From assembly GCA_902825965.1 (NCBI GenBank), contig CADEDA010000001.1, positions 426,550 through 481,501 on the forward strand: a DNA stretch of 54,952 nt, given 5' to 3'. Below, piece after piece: positions 51,014-54,952 of the stretch; position 1 is the stretch's first letter; the number at the start of each line of letters is the position of its first letter. The notes below the pieces were generated by a model that was not told where the DNA came from, made no database searches, and saw nothing but the letters and a program-made list of their open reading frames with translations. Origin of the DNA: an uncultured Gemmatimonadota bacterium (GTDB taxonomy: Bacteria > Gemmatimonadota > Gemmatimonadetes > Gemmatimonadales > Gemmatimonadaceae). The translations under genes and the position numbers were made by a program.

Positions 51014-52329
51014 CCGGACGCCGCCGACGGTTCGGCTTCTGGACCGCGACCGCCCTCGTGGTGGGCAACATCATCGGTGCGGCGATCTTCATGCAGCCCG
51101 CGTCGCTGGCGCCGTACGGGTGGAACGCCATCACCGCGTGGCTCATCAGCCTCGCCGGGGCCCTCTGCCTCGCGTGGGTCTTCGCGCGGCTCGCCGCGAC
51201 CTTCCCCGATGCCGGCGGCGCCCACGGCTTCATGGAACTCGGGGTGGGGGAAGGCGCGGCCTTCCTCGGCTCCTGGGGATACCTCGTCTCGGTCTGGGCG
51301 GCGAACGCCGCCATCACCATCACCGGCGTCAACTACCTCACGCGGCTCCTCCCGGCCTTGCGCACCGTGCCCGGCGCCGAGCCCGCTGCGGCGCTGCTCG
51401 TCATCGCGCTCATCACGTGGGGCAACCTCCGCGCGATGGGCGGCCAGGTCCAGCTCGTCTCCTCGGTGATCAAGCTGCTGCCGTTCACCGCCGTCATCGC
51501 CCTCGCGGCCTGGGTGCTGCTGCGCGACGGCACCGCCGCGCTCGCGCCCATCGACGCCGTGCCGCTGAGCGCCGCCACCACGCTCTCGGCCATCGGCATC
51601 ACCTTCTACGCGATGCTCGGCCTCGAGAGCGCCGCGATGCCGGCCGACGCGGTGGAGGATCCCGAGCGCACGGTCCCGCGCGCGACGATGGTCGGCACCA
51701 CCCTGAGCGGGGTCGTGACGATCTTCTCCACCTGCGCCGTCGCACTCATGATGCCGATGGAGGTCGTCTCGCAGTCCAAGGCGCCCGTCGCCGACTTCAT
51801 CGGGGGCTTCTGGGGCAACGGTGCCAGCCTCTTCGTCGCGTTCTGCGGCGTGGTCAGCTGCTTCGGTTGCCTCAACGGCTGGATCCTCATCGGCGGCGAG
51901 CTGCCGTCGGCGATGTGCTCGCGCGGGGCGCTCCCGTCCTGGTTCGGCGTGCGCAACCGTTTCGGGGTGCCGGCCCGTGCCCTGGTGCTCGGCGCACTCA
52001 TCACCAGCGTGCTGGTGCTGGCCGCGAGTTCGCGCGTGGGCGTGGCCGCGTTCAACTTCGCGGCCCTCATCGCGACCGCGACCAACCTCGTGCTCTACCT
52101 CCTCTGCACGCTCGCGGCCATCCGCTTCATGCGCGACGGGCGCCTCGCGCGCACGCCGGGATTGGTACTCTGCAGCCTCGGCGCGCTGGTGTTCGCCCTC
52201 TACGCGTTCTACGGCAGCGGCCGGGAGCCGTTGCTCTGGGGCCTGGCGCTCCTCGCCCTCGGCTGGCCGCTGCGCCACGTCGCGCGACGGGCCGCCGCCC
52301 GTGCCCGCCTGGTCACCCACGGGGCCTGA
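51010..52329 (+). CDS. APC-family amino acid permease (AdiC/PotE-like)
   Basis: 439 aa, about 12 membrane helices. The N-terminal helix GNIIGAAIFMQPASLAPYG matches the substrate-binding GxG(I/A)IF motif of the AdiC/PotE basic amino acid/polyamine antiporter branch; GITFYAMLGLESAAMPADAVEDPERTVPRA is the helix-6 block with the usual Glu. It probably imports the operon's amino acid or amine substrate. The AdiC-like branch favours arginine, ornithine or related cations, consistent with, but not proof of, a guanidino substrate. Confidence 0.92.
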   Translation: MTGRRRRFGFWTATALVVGNIIGAAIFMQPASLAPYGWNAITAWLISLAGALCLAWVFARLAATFPDAGGAHGFMELGVGEGAAFLGSWGYLVSVWAANAAITITGVNYLTRLLPALRTVPGAEPAAALLVIALITWGNLRAMGGQVQLVSSVIKLLPFTAVIALAAWVLLRDGTAALAPIDAVPLSAATTLSAIGITFYAMLGLESAAMPADAVEDPERTVPRATMVGTTLSGVVTIFSTCAVALMMPMEVVSQSKAPVADFIGGFWGNGASLFVAFCGVVSCFGCLNGWILIGGELPSAMCSRGALPSWFGVRNRFGVPARALVLGALITSVLVLAASSRVGVAAFNFAALIATATNLVLYLLCTLAAIRFMRDGRLARTPGLVLCSLGALVFALYAFYGSGREPLLWGLALLALGWPLRHVARRAAARARLVTHGA

Positions 52330-52331
52330 CG

Positions 52332-54386
52332 GTGCGCGACCCGCGCTACGACGTGCTCTTCGAGCAGGTGCGCATCGGGCCGGTCACGGCGCGCAACCGC
52401 TTCTTCCAGGTGCCGCACTGCAACGGCATGGGACACCAGATGCCGGCCGCACACGCCGCGATGCGCGAGGTGAAGGCGGAGGGCGGCTGGGCCGTCGTGT
52501 CCACCGAGGAGTGCGAGATCCATCCCAGCGGCGACGTGACGCCGTATGTCGAGGCGCGCCTCTGGGACGACGCCGACATCCCGGCCCTCGCGCTGATGTG
52601 CGACGCGGTCCATCGCCATGGCGCGCTCGCTGCCGTGGAGCTCACGCACAACGGGCCCACCGCCAGCAACCTCTACTCGCGCGAGGTCGCGCTGGCGCCG
52701 TCGCACCAGCCGCTCAAGTACGGCTATCCGCACCAGGCGCGTGCGATGACCAAGGCGGACATCCGCGACTACCGGCGGTGGCATCGTGACGCGGCCCTGC
52801 GCGGCCGCCGGGCGGGGTTCGACCTCATCTACGTCTACGCCGGGCACGACCTGTCGCTCGCGATGCACTTCCTGCAGCGGCGGCGCAACCACCGCAGCGA
52901 TGAGTACGGCGGCAGCCTCGAGAACCGCGTGCGCCTCTTCCGCGAGATCATCGAGGATACCAAGGAGGCCGTGGGCGACCACTGCGGCGTGGTCGTCCGT
53001 TTCGCGGTCGAGGAGCTGCTCGGCGATGCAGGCGTGACCGTCGCCGAGGCGCAGGAGGTCGTGCACATGCTCGGCGAGCTCCCCGACCTCTGGGACGTGA
53101 ACATCGCCGCCTGGTACAACGATTCCATCCCTTCGCGCTTCGCCCGCGAGGGCGCGCAGGAGCCCTTCACGCACTGGGTGAAGCGGTACACGTCCAAGCC
53201 GGTCGTCGGCGTCGGCCGCTTCACCTCGCCCGACACGATGGTCGACCAGGTCCGCCGCGGCGTGCTCGACATGATCGGTGCGGCCCGACCGAGCATCGCG
53301 GACCCCTTCCTGCCGCACAAGATCGAGACCGGCCGTCTCGACGAGATCCGCGAGTGCATCGGGTGCAACATCTGCGTCACGGGCGACATGACGATGACGC
53401 CGATCCGTTGCACGCAGAACCCGTCGATGGGCGAGGAGTGGCGGAAGGGCTGGCACCCCGAGCGCATCGCGCCCGCACGGACGCGGGAACGTGTGCTCGT
53501 CGTCGGCGCAGGCCCGGCCGGGCTCGAGGCCGCTCGGGCGCTCGGCCAGCGCGGCGTGGAGGTCCACCTCTCCGAGGCGACGCGCGAACTCGGTGGGCGC
53601 GTGAGCCGCGAAGCGCGCCTGCCGGGACTGGCCGAGTGGGGGCGCGTGCGCGACTGGCGCGTGGGCCGCATCGAGGCGATGCCGAACGTCACCGTGTACC
53701 GCGAGTCGCCGATCAGCGCCGACGAGGTGCTGGAGTTCGGTGCCGCGCACGTCGCCGTCGCCACCGGCTGCCACTGGCGCCGCGACGGATACGGGCGGAC
53801 GAACGGCGACGGCATCCCCGGCTTCGGCACGGACACACACACCCCCGACGACCTGCTCGACGGCCGGGTCCCCACCGGACACGTGGCGATCTTCGACGAC
53901 GAGTCCTTCTACCTCTCGAGCGTGTTGGCCGAACTGGTGGTCCGCGCGGGCGGACGGGTGAGCATCATCACGCCCGAGGAGACGGTCGCCTCGTGGAGCA
54001 CGAACACGCTCGACTACCGGCACATCCAGGCCCGGCTCCACTCCCTCGGCGTCACACAGGTCGTCGCCCACAACGTGCGCGCCGCCGCACCCGGGCATCT
54101 GCGCCTCGTGCACGTCTGGTCGGGCGCTGAGCGGGAGCTCGGCTGCGATGCGGTGGTGAGCATCACCGCGCGGCTCCCGGACGACGCGCTGCACGGCGCG
54201 CTGCTCGCGCGGGAGGCGGAGTGGGCGGCGGCCGGCCTGCGCTCGGTGCGCTGCATCGGCGACGCCCACGCCCCGGGGCTCATCGCCCACGCGGTGTACG
54301 CGGGCCACCGCTACGCCCAGGAGTTCGGCGAGCCCGCGCGCGGGGACGTACCGTTCCGGCGGCATCTGCCCGTCGCGCAGGGCTGA
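52332..54386 (+). CDS. Trimethylamine/dimethylglycine dehydrogenase-like Fe-S flavoprotein
   Basis: 684 aa, like DgcA and slightly shorter than trimethylamine dehydrogenase. Residues 1-350 form the FMN barrel; Cys in NRFFQVPHCNGMG lines up with the covalent 6-S-cysteinyl-FMN Cys of trimethylamine dehydrogenase. A [4Fe-4S] cluster motif follows (CIGCNIC...CTQNPSMGEEWRKGWHPE, near 340-375), then an FAD/ADP-binding Rossmann domain from VLVVGAGPAGLEAARALG (near 390). The family oxidatively N-demethylates methylamines or N,N-dimethylglycine, giving formaldehyde and passing electrons to ETF. The substrate here is unknown. GTG start 2 nt after the permease stop. Confidence 0.9.
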   Translation: MRDPRYDVLFEQVRIGPVTARNRFFQVPHCNGMGHQMPAAHAAMREVKAEGGWAVVSTEECEIHPSGDVTPYVEARLWDDADIPALALMCDAVHRHGALAAVELTHNGPTASNLYSREVALAPSHQPLKYGYPHQARAMTKADIRDYRRWHRDAALRGRRAGFDLIYVYAGHDLSLAMHFLQRRRNHRSDEYGGSLENRVRLFREIIEDTKEAVGDHCGVVVRFAVEELLGDAGVTVAEAQEVVHMLGELPDLWDVNIAAWYNDSIPSRFAREGAQEPFTHWVKRYTSKPVVGVGRFTSPDTMVDQVRRGVLDMIGAARPSIADPFLPHKIETGRLDEIRECIGCNICVTGDMTMTPIRCTQNPSMGEEWRKGWHPERIAPARTRERVLVVGAGPAGLEAARALGQRGVEVHLSEATRELGGRVSREARLPGLAEWGRVRDWRVGRIEAMPNVTVYRESPISADEVLEFGAAHVAVATGCHWRRDGYGRTNGDGIPGFGTDTHTPDDLLDGRVPTGHVAIFDDESFYLSSVLAELVVRAGGRVSIITPEETVASWSTNTLDYRHIQARLHSLGVTQVVAHNVRAAAPGHLRLVHVWSGAERELGCDAVVSITARLPDDALHGALLAREAEWAAAGLRSVRCIGDAHAPGLIAHAVYAGHRYAQEFGEPARGDVPFRRHLPVAQG

Positions 54387-54388
54387 GC

Positions 54389-54394
54389 TAACTT
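54389..54394 (+). promoter_or_regulatory. Candidate -10 element for the M28 peptidase gene
   Basis: TAACTT just after the flavoprotein stop, with a leader of about 40 nt that contains GGAG (54428-54431) 6 nt before the ATG. No clear -35. Confidence 0.35.
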
Positions 54395-54437
54395 TCGGGG
54401 CGTCGTCCCATCCGCACCCCTCCTCGTGGAGCCCTGC

Positions 54438-54952
54438 ATGTCGTCCGGTCCCTCGGTCCGCCCGTCCACCCGCCGCACGCTCGGCGCGCTGCTCATCCTG
54501 CCCGCGCTGGCGAGCCTCGCCGCCGCGCAGGGCGCGCCGAAGGTCAATCGCTACGGCAACCCGCCGGTCGTGAAGCCCGCACCCACCAAGGCGGGCATCG
54601 ATGTCCGGGACCTGCAGATCCGGCTGTATCAGTTCGCCGATGACTCCATGCAAGGGCGCCAGGTCGGCCGCTTCGGCAACAAGAAGGGCACGGACTACAT
54701 CGCGGCGGAGATCAAGCGCCTCGGGCTCATCCCCGCGGGAGACAACGGGACCTACTTCCAGACGCTGCCCTACCACCTGCGCAAGTTCACGACGAGCTCG
54801 CGCGTCTCGGTGAACGGCAACCCGCTCGCCTGGAACGTCGACATCGTCGCGATCCCGGGGCAGCGGGCGCCGCGGCCGGTGGCCGGCGCCGAGGTGGTCT
54901 TCGGCGGCACGGCGGGCGACACCACCACGCAGATCTCCGCGGCGGACGCGGC
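54438..54952 (+). CDS. Secreted M28-family metallopeptidase, 5' part
   Basis: 171 codons seen; the gene runs off the right edge. A signal peptide (TRRTLGALLILPALASLAAAQG; the Arg pair resembles a Tat motif) is followed by DLQIRLYQFADDSMQGRQVGRFGNKKGTDYIAAEIKRLGLIPAGDNGTYFQ, the N-terminal block of M28 aminopeptidases with a PA insert. The catalytic zinc domain lies beyond the window, so activity cannot be checked. GGAG is 6 nt before the ATG. Probably independent of the upstream operon. Confidence 0.85.
   Translation, partial: MSSGPSVRPSTRRTLGALLILPALASLAAAQGAPKVNRYGNPPVVKPAPTKAGIDVRDLQIRLYQFADDSMQGRQVGRFGNKKGTDYIAAEIKRLGLIPAGDNGTYFQTLPYHLRKFTTSSRVSVNGNPLAWNVDIVAIPGQRAPRPVAGAEVVFGGTAGDTTTQISAADA

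Overview
The window is GC-rich, densely packed bacterial DNA. It has Gram-negative envelope genes (TonB, a periplasmic alpha-2-macroglobulin with penicillin-binding protein 1C), Tat-exported proteins, a DPP-IV-like S9 peptidase, PA14-bearing glycosidases and many 1-8 bp gene overlaps. This fits a free-living heterotroph such as a member of Gemmatimonadota, but that placement is inference; no rRNA or other marker gene is present. I found no tRNA, rRNA, CRISPR array, insertion sequence or prophage, and no gene-free stretch over 300 bp.

Layout. (1) 48-2099, minus strand: HNH nuclease, canonical RidA and a D-serine dehydratase/D-threonine aldolase-like PLP enzyme. (2) 2267-10027, plus strand: eight overlapping or abutting genes that look like an aerobic CoA-dependent anthranilate (2-aminobenzoate) operon: fused anthraniloyl-CoA monooxygenase/reductase, SDR, MarR regulator, crotonase, acyl-CoA dehydrogenase, aryl-CoA ligase and an Arg-less RidA paralogue. 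A TTGATA-N17-TACTCT promoter overlaps an inverted repeat in front of it. (3) 10031-13440: sensor kinase, KAS III-like synthase and a small Tat-exported protein. (4) 13441-22388, minus: secreted creatininase-like protein, alpha-2-macroglobulin and PbpC. (5) 22543-28895: proline dehydrogenase, receiver-kinase hybrid, TonB, cupin/SDR pair, MarR/cupin divergent pair with a perfect 11-bp repeat over a consensus promoter, and a kelch protein. (6) 29016-41508: S9 peptidase, OsmC, a GH3/GH29/DinB operon, a GGDEF-EAL protein, a secreted jelly-roll-like protein and a BNR-repeat propeller.

(7) 41533-54386 is the most unusual part. An IclR regulator heads a minus-strand operon with a dimethylarginine dimethylaminohydrolase (DDAH)-like enzyme, a TPR membrane protein and an HD-type protein. 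Divergently, seven tightly coupled genes encode a class III aminotransferase, an aldehyde-dehydrogenase homologue whose catalytic Cys is His, two CoA-transferase subunits, a second class III aminotransferase, an AdiC-like permease and a trimethylamine/dimethylglycine-dehydrogenase-like Fe-S flavoprotein. A perfect GTTCGC-AAT-GCGAAC palindrome lies between the two operons. My hypothesis is an IclR-controlled pathway for an N-methylated or guanidino amino acid, possibly methylarginine: DDAH would release dimethylamine, the flavoprotein would demethylate it, and transaminases plus CoA-transferase would process the carbon skeleton. The window ends inside a secreted M28-type peptidase gene.

Several genes start 5-7 nt after a TAnnnT-like -10 element, so leaderless transcripts are probably common here.
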